Below are positions 17,497 through 27,583 of a stretch of 64,000 nucleotides of DNA, in pieces. The position numbers were made by a program, and so were the translations under genes. Below the pieces are notes generated by a model, which was not told the DNA's origin, searched no databases, and was given only the letters and a program-made list of their open reading frames with translations. How positions within the stretch are numbered: position 1 is the first letter of the stretch; the number at the start of each line of letters is the position of its first letter. This stretch comes from an uncultured Bacteroidota bacterium (GTDB lineage: Bacteria > Bacteroidota > Bacteroidia > Bacteroidales > VadinHA17): contig CAIJYD010000037.1 in NCBI GenBank assembly GCA_903824785.1, positions 88,448 through 152,447 on the forward strand, given 5' to 3'.

Positions 17497-18426
17497 TCAT
17501 GTCAACAGCTGAATGACTTGCTGTTTATCGAGTTCCATCTGTCTGACAAGCTGATCAGTATTATCGAATTTCACTCCATCCCTTAGCCTCTTTCTGAAAA
17601 CAACAGTGATTGTCTTCCCATAAAGATCACCGCTAAAATCAAGAATATGTACTTCTATACTTCTGATTTTCAAATTATTATTAACTGTAGGGTTGGTTCC
17701 GATACTCAACATTCCCTTAAATCTTATCTTATCATGAAAAACTTCTACTGCATAAACTCCGTCGCCAGGGATAAGTTTATGCTCATAGTCCGGTTTTATA
17801 TTTGCTGTCGGAAATCCGATTGAGCGTCCAATCTTTCTTCCTTCTACAACTGTACCGCTCAAAGAATAGAAATATCCCAGTCTCCTGTTTGCCTCATCGA
17901 GTCTTCCGTTCAATAAAGCTTCACGGATTGAAGATGAGCTGATTGCTCCCTCTTCTGTTTGAATCCCAGGCACCTGATCTACCTTAAAATCAAGCGATTC
18001 TGCACATTTCTGTATAGTATTGAAATCGCCTTCCCCTCTTCTTCCAAAATGATGATTATAACCAATAATCAGATGTTTGGTCCCTATTTTTTTTACAAGA
18101 ACCTCTTTAATAAAATCACAGGCTGCTATCTTACTAAACTTTTCATTGAATTCAATAACAATCAGATGATCTACATTTGCTTTTTCCAGAAGACGCTTTT
18201 TCTCATCCATTGTTGTAAGGAAAACGAGATTTTCCCTGTTACCCTCCAGAACCAGCCTCGGATGAGGTGAAAAAGTAACTGCAACAGATTCTCCGTTTGC
18301 CTCCTTTGCCTTAGTAACAAGGCATTCAAGAAGTGTACAGTGCCCCCTGTGAACTCCGTCAAATATTCCGAGGGTTACCACAGGAGTAACCAGTTCGAGA
18401 TTATCATATCCGTAATGAATGATCAT
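17497..18426 (-). CDS. ribF: Bifunctional riboflavin kinase / FAD synthetase
   Basis: Makes FMN and then FAD from riboflavin and ATP. The N-terminal nucleotidyltransferase domain has the GIFDGVHRGH loop (about 22-31) and the SSSIREALLNG motif. The C-terminal flavokinase domain begins near 185 with IGRSIGFPTANI and contains DGVYAVEVFHD and GTNPTVNN. At 309 residues the length is normal. It is divergent from the branching-enzyme gene. A TATTTTTG -7 box lies at 18445-18452. Confidence 0.95.
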   Translation of the reverse strand: MIIHYGYDNLELVTPVVTLGIFDGVHRGHCTLLECLVTKAKEANGESVAVTFSPHPRLVLEGNRENLVFLTTMDEKKRLLEKANVDHLIVIEFNEKFSKIAACDFIKEVLVKKIGTKHLIIGYNHHFGRRGEGDFNTIQKCAESLDFKVDQVPGIQTEEGAISSSSIREALLNGRLDEANRRLGYFYSLSGTVVEGRKIGRSIGFPTANIKPDYEHKLIPGDGVYAVEVFHDKIRFKGMLSIGTNPTVNNNLKIRSIEVHILDFSGDLYGKTITVVFRKRLRDGVKFDNTDQLVRQMELDKQQVIQLLT

Positions 18427-18444
18427 AGGAGAAGATTATGGCTG

Positions 18445-18452
18445 CAAAAATA
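18445..18452 (-). promoter_or_regulatory. -7 box for ribF
   Basis: On the minus strand this reads TATTTTTG (TAnnTTTG), 19 bases before the ribF ATG. That implies a very short leader. No -33 match is visible. Confidence 0.35.
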
Positions 18453-18531
18453 GTAAAGCCCGTTGAAATGATCCTAATTAATGATTTTGTTTTTGTACTT
18501 TTATGGAAAGATTTCCTTTTAACCAATCCGG

Positions 18532-20559
18532 ATGAACCGCAACGCTTTCTATATATCTGATTCCTGGCTGAGCCCCTTTTCAACTATTATTGACAAACGT
18601 ATTTCAAAATCCCTTTCGAAGGAAGAGCAATTAACCGGGAATGGCTCACTGAGTGATTTTGCCATGGGCCATTATTATTATGGTCTGCATCGTGAAAAAG
18701 ATTCCTGGATCATACGTGAATGGGCTCCTAACGCAACTGCCATTTTTGTTATCGGGGTATTTACCGGATGGAAAGAGAAGCCGGAGTTTTTGATGAAAAG
18801 AGTTAATATTCAGGGAGACTTTGAACTGAATATACCACTTGCAGGATTGAACCACGGAGACCTTTACAAACTTTCTGTTCATTGGGAAGGGGGGAAAGGC
18901 GAACGCATTCCGGCATATGCCGGCAGAGTAGTGCAGGATGACAAAACTAAAATTTTCAGTGCCCAGGTCTGGAACCCTGAGAAGCCATACAAATGGGAAA
19001 TTGAAGATTTCAGCCCTCCGGCTACAGCTCCTGTTATCTATGAAGCTCATGTGGGAATGGCAACACCACTGGAAAAAACCGGAACTTACCGTGAATTTAC
19101 TGACAATGTTCTTCCTTTAATAATCAAATCGGGATATAATACAATACAGTTAATGGCTATCCAGGAACATCCGTTTTACGGATCGTTCGGATACCACGTT
19201 TCCAGTTTCTTTGCTGCCTCATCACGATTCGGAACACCTGAAGATCTGAAGGAACTGGTAGATAAAGCGCATAAAGCCGGATTACGTGTCATAATGGACC
19301 TGGTTCATTCTCATTCGGTACGGAATGAAAATGAAGGACTTGGCCTGCTCGATGGATCGGCCGGCCAGTATTTCCACCCGAATGAAAGAAGAATTCACCG
19401 GGCATGGGATTCTTTATGTTTTGATTACGGCAAGGATAATGTGTTGCACTTTCTGTTATCTAATTGCAGGTACTGGCTTGAAGAGTATAAATTTGACGGA
19501 TTCCGTTTTGACGGGATCACAAGCATGATCTATTATGACCATGGCCTCGAAAAGAATTTTACCTCTTATGATGAATATTTCGATGGCAATCAGGATGAAG
19601 ATGCCCTAATCTATTTATATCTGGCCAATAAACTTATACACAGTTATAAACCGGGAGCCTTGTCGATAGCTGAGGAGATGAGCGGGATGCCCGGTATAGC
19701 TGCTGATACTGTAAATAAAGGCTATGGCTTCGATTACAGATTATCGATGGGAGTACCTGATTTCTGGATAAAGCTGGTAAAAGAAACTTTTGATGAAAAC
19801 TGGGATATCGGGAAGCTGATGTATGAGTTGACTCAGCACCGACCAGAAGAGAAGATCATTTCATACTGCGAATCACACGATCAGGCTTTGGTTGGTGACA
19901 AGACTCTTATTTTCAGAATGATCGATGCCGAAATGTATTCCGGAATGGACAAATCGTATCATAGTGTTGTAACCGACCGCGGCATTGCACTTCATAAATT
20001 GATAAGACTAATCACCTTCAGCACTTCAGGAGGCGGATATCTGAACTTTATGGGGAATGAATTCGGTCATCCGGAATGGATTGATTTTCCCCGTGAGGGT
20101 AATAACTGGAGCTACAAATTTGCCCTCAGGCAATGGCAACTTGCAGAAAACAAAGAGCTTAAATATTACAATCTGTCAAAATTCGACAAAAAAATGGTGA
20201 AGCTTCACCACGATTTCAAAATTCTCGATGATCTGTCTGTAAATAAAATTTATGAGAATAATTCAGATAAAGTTGTTGCTTTCACAAGAGGCGAGCTGCT
20301 TTTTGTTTTTAACTTTCATCCTTCGCTCTCATTTACCGATTATGGAATACCTGTACAGGGCAGGTTCCGTATAGTACTCGACAGTGACGATCCTCTTTTC
20401 GGAGGTTTTAACAGAATAGACCGGAATGCTGTTTACCTCTCAATAAAAAAAGCAGAAAGGAACATCATAAATGCTCCTTTATACCTTTATTTATATCTCC
20501 CATCAAGAACAGCCCTGGTTTTTAAGAAGGAACCTGTACGAAGGGCAACTGATCTTTAA
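18532..20559 (+). CDS. glgB: 1,4-alpha-glucan branching enzyme, eukaryote-like GH13
   Basis: Introduces alpha-1,6 branches into glycogen. A CBM48-type N-terminal domain (about 45-150) is followed by a GH13 barrel and a C-terminal beta domain; total 675 residues. Nucleophile Asp327 lies in FDGFRFDGITSM, acid Glu381 in SIAEEMSGMPG, and the third acidic residue in CESHDQALVGDK. The core (QEHPFYGSFGYHVSSFFAAS, SRFGTPEDLKELVD) resembles the animal/fungal GBE1 subfamily more than E. coli GlgB. The stop overlaps the convergent synthase-phosphorylase stop in the tetranucleotide TTAA. It works with the other glycogen enzymes of the cluster. Confidence 0.93.
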   Translation: MNRNAFYISDSWLSPFSTIIDKRISKSLSKEEQLTGNGSLSDFAMGHYYYGLHREKDSWIIREWAPNATAIFVIGVFTGWKEKPEFLMKRVNIQGDFELNIPLAGLNHGDLYKLSVHWEGGKGERIPAYAGRVVQDDKTKIFSAQVWNPEKPYKWEIEDFSPPATAPVIYEAHVGMATPLEKTGTYREFTDNVLPLIIKSGYNTIQLMAIQEHPFYGSFGYHVSSFFAASSRFGTPEDLKELVDKAHKAGLRVIMDLVHSHSVRNENEGLGLLDGSAGQYFHPNERRIHRAWDSLCFDYGKDNVLHFLLSNCRYWLEEYKFDGFRFDGITSMIYYDHGLEKNFTSYDEYFDGNQDEDALIYLYLANKLIHSYKPGALSIAEEMSGMPGIAADTVNKGYGFDYRLSMGVPDFWIKLVKETFDENWDIGKLMYELTQHRPEEKIISYCESHDQALVGDKTLIFRMIDAEMYSGMDKSYHSVVTDRGIALHKLIRLITFSTSGGGYLNFMGNEFGHPEWIDFPREGNNWSYKFALRQWQLAENKELKYYNLSKFDKKMVKLHHDFKILDDLSVNKIYENNSDKVVAFTRGELLFVFNFHPSLSFTDYGIPVQGRFRIVLDSDDPLFGGFNRIDRNAVYLSIKKAERNIINAPLYLYLYLPSRTALVFKKEPVRRATDL

Positions 20560-23500
20560 TCAATCCAGCGCAGCAGGTAGAAGTCCTGTTTATGAGGAAG
20601 ATCGATGTGCTTAGGATAAATTCTGATTCCATAGAAGAATGATCCGGCTTTTTCCGGTACAAGGTTAGCCCGGTAAAGGCATTTTCCACTCTTACAACTT
20701 ATCAGACTGAACTCTTCGCTGGCAACAAATTCATGCCCTCCCCGTTTACTCATCCGGGTAATGATAAACTCAACACCCACATTTTCTTTCGGGATCTTTT
20801 TAACATCAAGAGCAATTTCTGCCTTGTAGTCATGACCCGACCGGTAAACATTATCTCCTGATTTCTCAAAACTATAGTTAATAACCTCAATATTATCCCA
20901 CTCTTCTCTCATGGTATTTTTCCATGCTGCCATATCTTTCGCCTTCTCAAAGTTATTCCCGATAAGATATTTATTACGGATAAATAGTTTAGAGTAGTAT
21001 TTTTCATAATAGTCATCAATCATTCTCTTCATGGTAAATTCCGGTGCAATTTTTACCATTGTGTTTTTAACCAGGCTTATCCATTCGGCTGGCACACCCT
21101 GATCATTAAAATCATAATAAGCCGGAACTATTTCATATTCAAGCATATTATATATGGTTTCAGCGTCAATATCATCCTGAAGATCCTGGTTTTCGTATGT
21201 CCTTTTCTTTGGCAGAGCCCAACCTGCAAATGCTCTGTACCCTTCAACCCACCAACCATCGAGAACGCTGAAGTGCAGAGTCCCGTTCATAACCGCTTTT
21301 TCGCCGCTTGTACCGGAAGCTTCCAGAGGCCTTGTCGGTGTGTTAAGCCAGATATCAACACCTCTTACAAGGTATTTTGCCATTTCAATATCATAGTTTT
21401 CAAGGAATATTACTTTCCCTGTAAACCTTGGCATCTGCGAAACTTCAAAAATCCTTTTTATCAGATCCTGCCCTCCTCCGTCGTGGGGATGAGCTTTTCC
21501 TGCATAAATAAACTGGACCGGTTTTTCCGGATTATTGACAATTTTTTCAAGCCTGTCGAGATCTCTGAAAAGAAGAGATGCTCTTTTATATGTTGCAAAT
21601 CTCCTCGCAAATCCAATTGTAAGTGCTTTTTCATCGAGGTGGGTGCTGATGTTCATTAGTGTCCTGGGGCTGACACGTTTATCTATCATTTCACTCTGAA
21701 GCCTTTTTCTTATGTTTGAAAACAGTTTCTTTTTCAAACCGGTTTTTACCTCATATATTTTTTTGTCATCAACGGTATACAGTTTTTCCCATAAGCTTCT
21801 GTTGGTCTGGTCAAAATTGAGAGTTCCCGTCAGCCCCTTATACAACTCTCTCCATTCGGGAGCAGTCCAGGTAGGATGATGAACCCCGTTTGTAACATAG
21901 CCTATGAAAAGTTCCTCTTTCAGATAACCCGGCCATAATTTATTAAACATCCCCTGACTTACCTCTCCGTGCAGTTTACTGACGCCATTAACCTCCTGCG
22001 ACATACGAGTAGCCAGATAGCTCATGTTGAATTTCCTGTCGGCTTCACCATCGCAGCGACCAAGAGCCATCAACTCGTCCCATGTTATTGCAAGCCGGCT
22101 ATGGTAATGAGAAATATATTTACGCAGCAGGTCTTCATCAAAAGCATCATGCCCTGCAGGAACAGGGGTGTGGGTTGTGAAGAGAGTTGACGACCTCACC
22201 GCCTCAAGTGCCTGATTATAAGTTAGATGATTCTCCTCAATAAGAGTTCTCAGCCTTTCAAGGCTTATAAATGCAGAATGGCCTTCGTTACTGTGGAAAA
22301 TATCAGGTTTCAGCCCCATAGCTGTAAGTGCTCTTATCCCTCCTATACCCAGAATTAGCTCCTGTCTCAGTCTGTTTTCATTATCCCCTCCGTAAAGAAA
22401 ATGTGTTATTGTACGGTCTTCGGGCGAATTATCCTCAAAATCGGTATCAAGCAAAATAAGCTGAACCTTTCCTACCATTGCTTCCCAGACACGGATATTA
22501 ATTGTTCGTCCGGGCCATACAAGTGTAACAGTAAGATGATTACCGTCAGAATCTTTTATCGGATTAATAGGTAAGCGCGAGAACTCTTCAGGTTCATATA
22601 TCGAAAGCTGTTCTCCTCTTGGTCCGAGTTTTTGTTTAAAATAGCCAAACCTGTAAAGGAGACCTACCCCGGTTATATTCATATTCGAATCGCTTGCCTC
22701 CTTAAGGTAGTCACCTGCCAGGATCCCAAGTCCTCCGGAATATGTTTTCAGACATGGATGAATGCCAAACTCCATGCTGAAATATCCGACTGAAGGTTTT
22801 CCGGTATCGGCCGGACGGTTTTTATAGGCACTGAACTGGTCATAATTTTTTTTCAGGTCTGCCAGAAAATCATCGTCATCCTCAAGAACCATAAGACGTT
22901 TATAATCTATCTTTTCAAGAAGCAGCTTGGGATTATGACTAACCTCTTCCCAAAGAGAAGGATCCATTCTTTTAAACAAAGATTCAGCTTCTGAGTTCCA
23001 CGACCACCAGAGGTTATTTGCAAGGATATTCAGGTCAGCCATTTTACCCGGGACATCGCTCTGAATATAAATATCTTTCCAGACAGGAACCTGATGCGGT
23101 TTTCTGATTTGTATATCCGGAGCTTCAACAAATCTGGCAAACTCCCTTGGCTCTTCTCTTCTTTCACTGCTGTGTATCAGAGCCTGTTCGTATGCTGTAA
23201 AATAGAGTTCCACAAGGCTATCCCACATTGCAATTCTTGAGACGGAATGAGCTTTTTCCCTTGCCTCTTTTATTGAGGCATCATTTAAGCCGATAAACAT
23301 CGACATAAAATTTCTTATCTCATCAATAACCTTAGCTTCATTATCATCTGTTCTTTCAATAACAGCAATTCCATTGCCTGGGTTTTCAAAATAGTTCTTA
23401 ACCCAGAGGCCAAATCCTGAAAGTGATGTAGTAACTGTTGGTATTGAAAAAGTAAGACTTTCAAGGGGAGTATATCCCCATGGTTCATAATAAGAAGGAA

Positions 23501-24779
23501 ATACGGAAAGGTCAAATCCAATAAGAAGATCAAAGTAAGGGATATTGAAGATCCCGTCATTCCCGTTCAGATAGGAAGGAACGAATATGATCTTCACTTT
23601 CGAATCCTGACTGTTGGTAAGGTTATTTTCTTCAATTTTCTGCAAAACCGGATCCGCCTGCGGATAATGGAGGCTATGAGTCAGGTACCTGCCTTCGCTG
23701 TTTCCGGGTCCTTTATTATAGAGGAAATCGGCAATATCCTGACGAGGGCCCTTATGGTAAGCAGGGATGAGAATAAATGCAACACAATCTTTTTTAATAT
23801 TATCATTCTTCTGCATCTCGCCAAGAGAGTCAATAAAAATATCAATCCCTTTGTTTCTGAATTCATATCTTCCGCTGTTAACCACCAGAACGCAGTCTTT
23901 AGAAAGAGAATATCCTAGAACTGCCTCAGCAACAGCAATCAGCTTCTCTCTTGCAATTTTTCTTACTTCAGCAAATGCAGCTTTGGAAGGAACAAATGAA
24001 TCCTCGAATCCGTTAGGCGTTACAATATCAACATCCTTTCCAAGAAAGTGGCTGCACTCGCGTGAAGTTATTTCGCTGACAGTAGTAAAGACATCTGCCT
24101 CAATAGCTGAAATTTTCTCTAGTGATTGTTTTGCCACAACATTGAACTCACGGGCAATCTGAGTCGGGTTGTACAATTCCATTTTACCATAGAGTGGACG
24201 GTTATTGCCTGCAATACATCTGCCCAGAACTGTTGCGTGGGTTGTAAAGGAGGTGGCAACCCAAGGGGCAAATTTCTTAAGATACAACACACCGGTTCCT
24301 GTCATCCACTCATGAAACTGAGCGATGATATTATGATGTTCATGATAAAAAGAACTAAAGCTCTCAATTAGTTTTCCTGCTGCATATCCAAACAGTGCAG
24401 GCTCAACATAATCCCATTGCCCTGCAATGCTATCGAGTTTATATGTTTCCCAGAAACCGGCAAAAATTTCATTCTGTTGCCCAAAATATGGTGTAAAATC
24501 CAGAAGGATAACAATTGGTTTCCCGGCAATGTTCCATCTTCCGGTTTTTACTCTTAATCCTTCTGATGCGGCCCGGCTTTTCCAATCAACAAACAACGAT
24601 TCGTCCGGAATAAACTCCGGGTTTGTAACATCTTCTCTCCAGACATCAGGTCCGATGAGAATATAATTATCTCCGAGTTCATTTACTATATTAAGCGCTT
24701 TTGTTGAGATTACCGTGTGTATGCCTCCCACTTTATTGCATACTTCCCAACTGGTTTCAAATATAAATTCAACCTTCAT
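20556..24779 (-). CDS. Fusion of GT3 glycogen synthase and GT35 alpha-glucan phosphorylase
   Basis: A 1407-residue two-enzyme polypeptide. Residues 1 to about 540 are a GT3 glycogen synthase of the animal/yeast type (TSWEVCNKVGGIHTVISTKA at the N-terminus, FPSYYEPWGYTPLESL in the donor site), probably using UDP-glucose. From about 580 a DUF3417-type entry (NLWWSWNSEAESLFKRMDP) leads into a phosphorylase of the short bacterial type. PLP-lysine Lys1161 lies in EASGTSGEKAVMNG. A C-terminal beta domain of about 100 residues ends the protein. Glycogen synthesis and phosphorolysis are thus encoded in one chain. Both halves look intact, with no internal stop or frameshift. It lies just upstream of glgB's 3' end and downstream of the GH57 gene. 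Confidence 0.92.
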   Translation of the reverse strand: MKVEFIFETSWEVCNKVGGIHTVISTKALNIVNELGDNYILIGPDVWREDVTNPEFIPDESLFVDWKSRAASEGLRVKTGRWNIAGKPIVILLDFTPYFGQQNEIFAGFWETYKLDSIAGQWDYVEPALFGYAAGKLIESFSSFYHEHHNIIAQFHEWMTGTGVLYLKKFAPWVATSFTTHATVLGRCIAGNNRPLYGKMELYNPTQIAREFNVVAKQSLEKISAIEADVFTTVSEITSRECSHFLGKDVDIVTPNGFEDSFVPSKAAFAEVRKIAREKLIAVAEAVLGYSLSKDCVLVVNSGRYEFRNKGIDIFIDSLGEMQKNDNIKKDCVAFILIPAYHKGPRQDIADFLYNKGPGNSEGRYLTHSLHYPQADPVLQKIEENNLTNSQDSKVKIIFVPSYLNGNDGIFNIPYFDLLIGFDLSVFPSYYEPWGYTPLESLTFSIPTVTTSLSGFGLWVKNYFENPGNGIAVIERTDDNEAKVIDEIRNFMSMFIGLNDASIKEAREKAHSVSRIAMWDSLVELYFTAYEQALIHSSERREEPREFARFVEAPDIQIRKPHQVPVWKDIYIQSDVPGKMADLNILANNLWWSWNSEAESLFKRMDPSLWEEVSHNPKLLLEKIDYKRLMVLEDDDDFLADLKKNYDQFSAYKNRPADTGKPSVGYFSMEFGIHPCLKTYSGGLGILAGDYLKEASDSNMNITGVGLLYRFGYFKQKLGPRGEQLSIYEPEEFSRLPINPIKDSDGNHLTVTLVWPGRTINIRVWEAMVGKVQLILLDTDFEDNSPEDRTITHFLYGGDNENRLRQELILGIGGIRALTAMGLKPDIFHSNEGHSAFISLERLRTLIEENHLTYNQALEAVRSSTLFTTHTPVPAGHDAFDEDLLRKYISHYHSRLAITWDELMALGRCDGEADRKFNMSYLATRMSQEVNGVSKLHGEVSQGMFNKLWPGYLKEELFIGYVTNGVHHPTWTAPEWRELYKGLTGTLNFDQTNRSLWEKLYTVDDKKIYEVKTGLKKKLFSNIRKRLQSEMIDKRVSPRTLMNISTHLDEKALTIGFARRFATYKRASLLFRDLDRLEKIVNNPEKPVQFIYAGKAHPHDGGGQDLIKRIFEVSQMPRFTGKVIFLENYDIEMAKYLVRGVDIWLNTPTRPLEASGTSGEKAVMNGTLHFSVLDGWWVEGYRAFAGWALPKKRTYENQDLQDDIDAETIYNMLEYEIVPAYYDFNDQGVPAEWISLVKNTMVKIAPEFTMKRMIDDYYEKYYSKLFIRNKYLIGNNFEKAKDMAAWKNTMREEWDNIEVINYSFEKSGDNVYRSGHDYKAEIALDVKKIPKENVGVEFIITRMSKRGGHEFVASEEFSLISCKSGKCLYRANLVPEKAGSFFYGIRIYPKHIDLPHKQDFYLLRWID

Positions 24780-24813
24780 TTTCAGTTCTTATTTGTTTAA
24801 AATTATTTCTTTG

Positions 24814-26268
24814 CTATTTGCTGCTTTTTGTTTTTGATGCAGGTTTAGCTGAAGCCGGTTTTTTTATTGATTTTTCTGCAGTTTTTTTAAGAGGTTTTTT
24901 TGCAGGAACTTTTGTGACTTTTTTTATACCATCTTTTACTGTTGGTTTTATTCTTGCCATCTTCCGGGTCAGCTTCTCAATCTCAGCTGACTGTTTATCT
25001 ATAATCATATCTTTTTCTATGATCTGTGAATCGAGCTTGAAGATCTGATCCTGTTCTGCAGTATCCGGAAAATATTTTCTCAGTCTGATCTCAAAATCGC
25101 TAAGAACATTCATATAATTCATAAATGCATCATATGGAGTTTCATACGGATTGAAATAGGCATGTACTGCTCCATCGGAGAAGAATTTCGTTGCCATATA
25201 ATAAAAATGGTCGCTCGACTGGAGATATTCCCAGTCTTTCTTAATCATGGGATCATCACATTTATTTACCTTTCCTGCCAGGCTGTACAATTTATCGAGG
25301 GCAGCAACCTGAAGTTCGTTTCCGAGCCATGCAGTGATATCGCGCTCTTCATCAGCCCATGATATAGGAGAAGGAATTGATATTGCCGATACCGGTTGAA
25401 GCAAGTCGGCTATCTCTGTCGGGGTCATAAACCTGAAAGGTGTTTTCTTCAGGATAAGGCCGGGCATATGGTACAGAAAATCGAAGATTCCTGTCTCTTT
25501 CCAGTTATGTTCCCCAAAAGTCTCATAATCGAGAAAGATATTGATCAGTTCACTTTTAGGAGCAAGCTTAGCTACCCATGAGGCATATTTATCTGCTGTC
25601 AACGGCCACGAGTTCCAGTCTCTGTTTGAGAACCTGAAAGCAATATCATCGCTTAATACAAAGTTTCTGAGCAGAACTTTAAGCCTCGGGTTTATTGAGT
25701 TGCAATAAAGGAAGTTAGGACTTTTCCATCCTAAAACATGTTTAGCGCCTTCAGTGAGAATTGACTTAAATCCCATATCAGCCACCCACGAACCTATCTG
25801 GTCGGAGTATATTAATTCAGTATTACGGAAGGATGTAGGTTCAACACCAAGAAACTCCTTCAGCATCTCCTTATGGTTGTTGACCTGCCGTTCAAATTCA
25901 CTCCTGCTCTTGAGTGATACCAATGAATGTGAGTTGGTTTCACCAAGGAATTCCACCATCCCTGTTTCCGCGAGCTTCCTGAAAGACTCAAGAACCTCAG
26001 GGGCATATAACCTGAACTGGTTAATTGCCAGACCCGACAGGGAAAAGGTTACTTTAAACTTCCCTTTATGCTTTTGGATAAGATCAAGAATAATATTATT
26101 GGCAGGGATATAGCATTTCTCCGCCACTTTTCTCATGATAGATTCATTCGAGAAATCATCATAATAATAATGATCGTGACCCAGATCAAAAAATCTGTAT
26201 CGTTTAAGCCTGAAAGGCTGATGAACCTGAAAATAGAAGCAAATTGCTTTTTTACCTGATGCACTCAT
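24814..26268 (-). CDS. Glycoside hydrolase family 57 (alpha-amylase/glucanotransferase type)
   Basis: Cytosolic GH57 enzyme acting on alpha-glucans; no signal peptide is present. GH57 landmarks are the N-terminal CFYFQVHQPFRLKRYRFFDL, the FLGETNSHSLVSL segment, FRNTELIYSD, and the acidic pair region FLDYETFGEHNW. Residues to about 430 form the catalytic part with a helical extension. A lysine-rich Pro/Ala tail of about 45 residues (VPAKKPLKKTAEKSIKKP) follows, like the tail on L21 in this genome. It lies 11 bases after the GT4 gene and 34 before the fusion gene, in one operon. Amylase versus 4-alpha-glucanotransferase cannot be decided here. Confidence 0.9.
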   Translation of the reverse strand: MSASGKKAICFYFQVHQPFRLKRYRFFDLGHDHYYYDDFSNESIMRKVAEKCYIPANNIILDLIQKHKGKFKVTFSLSGLAINQFRLYAPEVLESFRKLAETGMVEFLGETNSHSLVSLKSRSEFERQVNNHKEMLKEFLGVEPTSFRNTELIYSDQIGSWVADMGFKSILTEGAKHVLGWKSPNFLYCNSINPRLKVLLRNFVLSDDIAFRFSNRDWNSWPLTADKYASWVAKLAPKSELINIFLDYETFGEHNWKETGIFDFLYHMPGLILKKTPFRFMTPTEIADLLQPVSAISIPSPISWADEERDITAWLGNELQVAALDKLYSLAGKVNKCDDPMIKKDWEYLQSSDHFYYMATKFFSDGAVHAYFNPYETPYDAFMNYMNVLSDFEIRLRKYFPDTAEQDQIFKLDSQIIEKDMIIDKQSAEIEKLTRKMARIKPTVKDGIKKVTKVPAKKPLKKTAEKSIKKPASAKPASKTKSSK

Positions 26269-26278
26269 ATCTAAATAC

Positions 26279-27571
26279 TTATTTATTCTCTATCACTCTG
26301 TAATATATATCCCGTACATGCCGGGCGGAATTATCCCATTTAAGTCTGATAACTTCCTCCTTGCCATTTTTAATAAACATATTTGAAAGGGCAGGATAAT
26401 TAAGGATCGCGTAAATTGCATCAGCCATCGCATCTATATCCCAGAAATCTGTTTTTACGGCATGTGTAAGGATCTCAGCTACACCCGACTGCTTGCTGAT
26501 AATAACAGGAACATTCGACTGCATTGCCTCGAGTGGAGATATCCCAAAAGGTTCAGAAACTGACGGCATAATATATACATCACTCATATCCAGCATGGTA
26601 AACACATCAGATCCTTTCAGGAATCCGGTAAAATGGAACCTGTCAGTTATTTTCAGTGCTGCAGCACGGCGCATCATCCTTTCCATCATATCGCCCGAAC
26701 CGGCCATAACGAACCTAACATTATCCATTACCTGCAAAACCTTATATGCGGCTTCAATAAAATATTCCGGTCCCTTCTGCATTGTTATACGGCCCAGGAA
26801 TGTGACCACCTTCTCATCAAATCCTTTCTTAATAATCTGGCTCTCAGACATTCTGACCGGTTCAACTGCATTATAGACAGTCTCAACTTTATCAGGATTT
26901 ATATGGTATTTATTTATTACAATGTCTCTTGTGAGGTTACTGACAGTAATTATTTTAGATGCCGCATCCATTCCGCTTTTTTCAATGCGGTAAACATCCG
27001 GATTTACACTGCCACCGCTACGATCGAAGTCAGTTGCATGAACATGAATAACCAGAGGTTTCCCCGATACCTCCATAGCAGCTATCCCTGCCGGATAAGC
27101 CAGCCAGTCGTGAGCATGTATGATATCGAACTCATTTTCTTCTGCAATTACCGAAGCAACAACGGCATACTTTTGTATTTCGTCCATCAGAAAATTGTCA
27201 TACCTTCCTGAAAAATCGACTTTCCCCTTACTGTTTGTCAGTACAAAAAGATTATATCCCGATTCTTCTGCTGTCATAACTTTCCAGAAATTTTTCGGAT
27301 CGGTATAAGGAACAATTTTTGAGGATACCTCAATTTTTTCAAAAGGTCGTTTAAATCCTTTATAAAAAACTTTTTTGGATCTGACCTGCACCTGGTTGGC
27401 CCCAACAAGGCGTACCATCGACTGATCCTCATCACCCCATGCCTTTGGAACAACAAAGATCACTTCAAGATCATTAAGGGTTGCCATACCTTTAGTAAGA
27501 CCATAACTGGCCGTACCCAAACCTCCTGAGATATGAGGAGGAAATTCCCATCCAAACATTAGCACACGCAT
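26279..27571 (-). CDS. GT4 glycosyltransferase of the alpha-glucan cluster
   Basis: GT-B fold glycosyltransferase of 430 residues without signal peptide. The N-terminal acceptor domain begins MRVLMFGWEFPPHISGGLGT. The C-terminal donor domain carries TVYNAVEPV, FLGRITMQKGPEYFIEA and the retaining motif EPFGISPLEAMQSNVPVI, with the E-x7-E pattern. The family includes bacterial glycogen synthases and maltose-1-phosphate-forming enzymes. The context between GH57 and debranching-enzyme genes supports an alpha-glucan role. The exact donor and product are unknown. Confidence 0.88.
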   Translation of the reverse strand: MRVLMFGWEFPPHISGGLGTASYGLTKGMATLNDLEVIFVVPKAWGDEDQSMVRLVGANQVQVRSKKVFYKGFKRPFEKIEVSSKIVPYTDPKNFWKVMTAEESGYNLFVLTNSKGKVDFSGRYDNFLMDEIQKYAVVASVIAEENEFDIIHAHDWLAYPAGIAAMEVSGKPLVIHVHATDFDRSGGSVNPDVYRIEKSGMDAASKIITVSNLTRDIVINKYHINPDKVETVYNAVEPVRMSESQIIKKGFDEKVVTFLGRITMQKGPEYFIEAAYKVLQVMDNVRFVMAGSGDMMERMMRRAAALKITDRFHFTGFLKGSDVFTMLDMSDVYIMPSVSEPFGISPLEAMQSNVPVIISKQSGVAEILTHAVKTDFWDIDAMADAIYAILNYPALSNMFIKNGKEEVIRLKWDNSARHVRDIYYRVIENK

Positions 27572-27583
27572 ATCCTACCTCTG

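Noticed and set aside
26633..27211. 192-codon frame antisense to the GT4 gene
   Set aside because: It is His/Cys/Tyr-rich with no domain; the GT4 frame on the other strand is complete and conserved.
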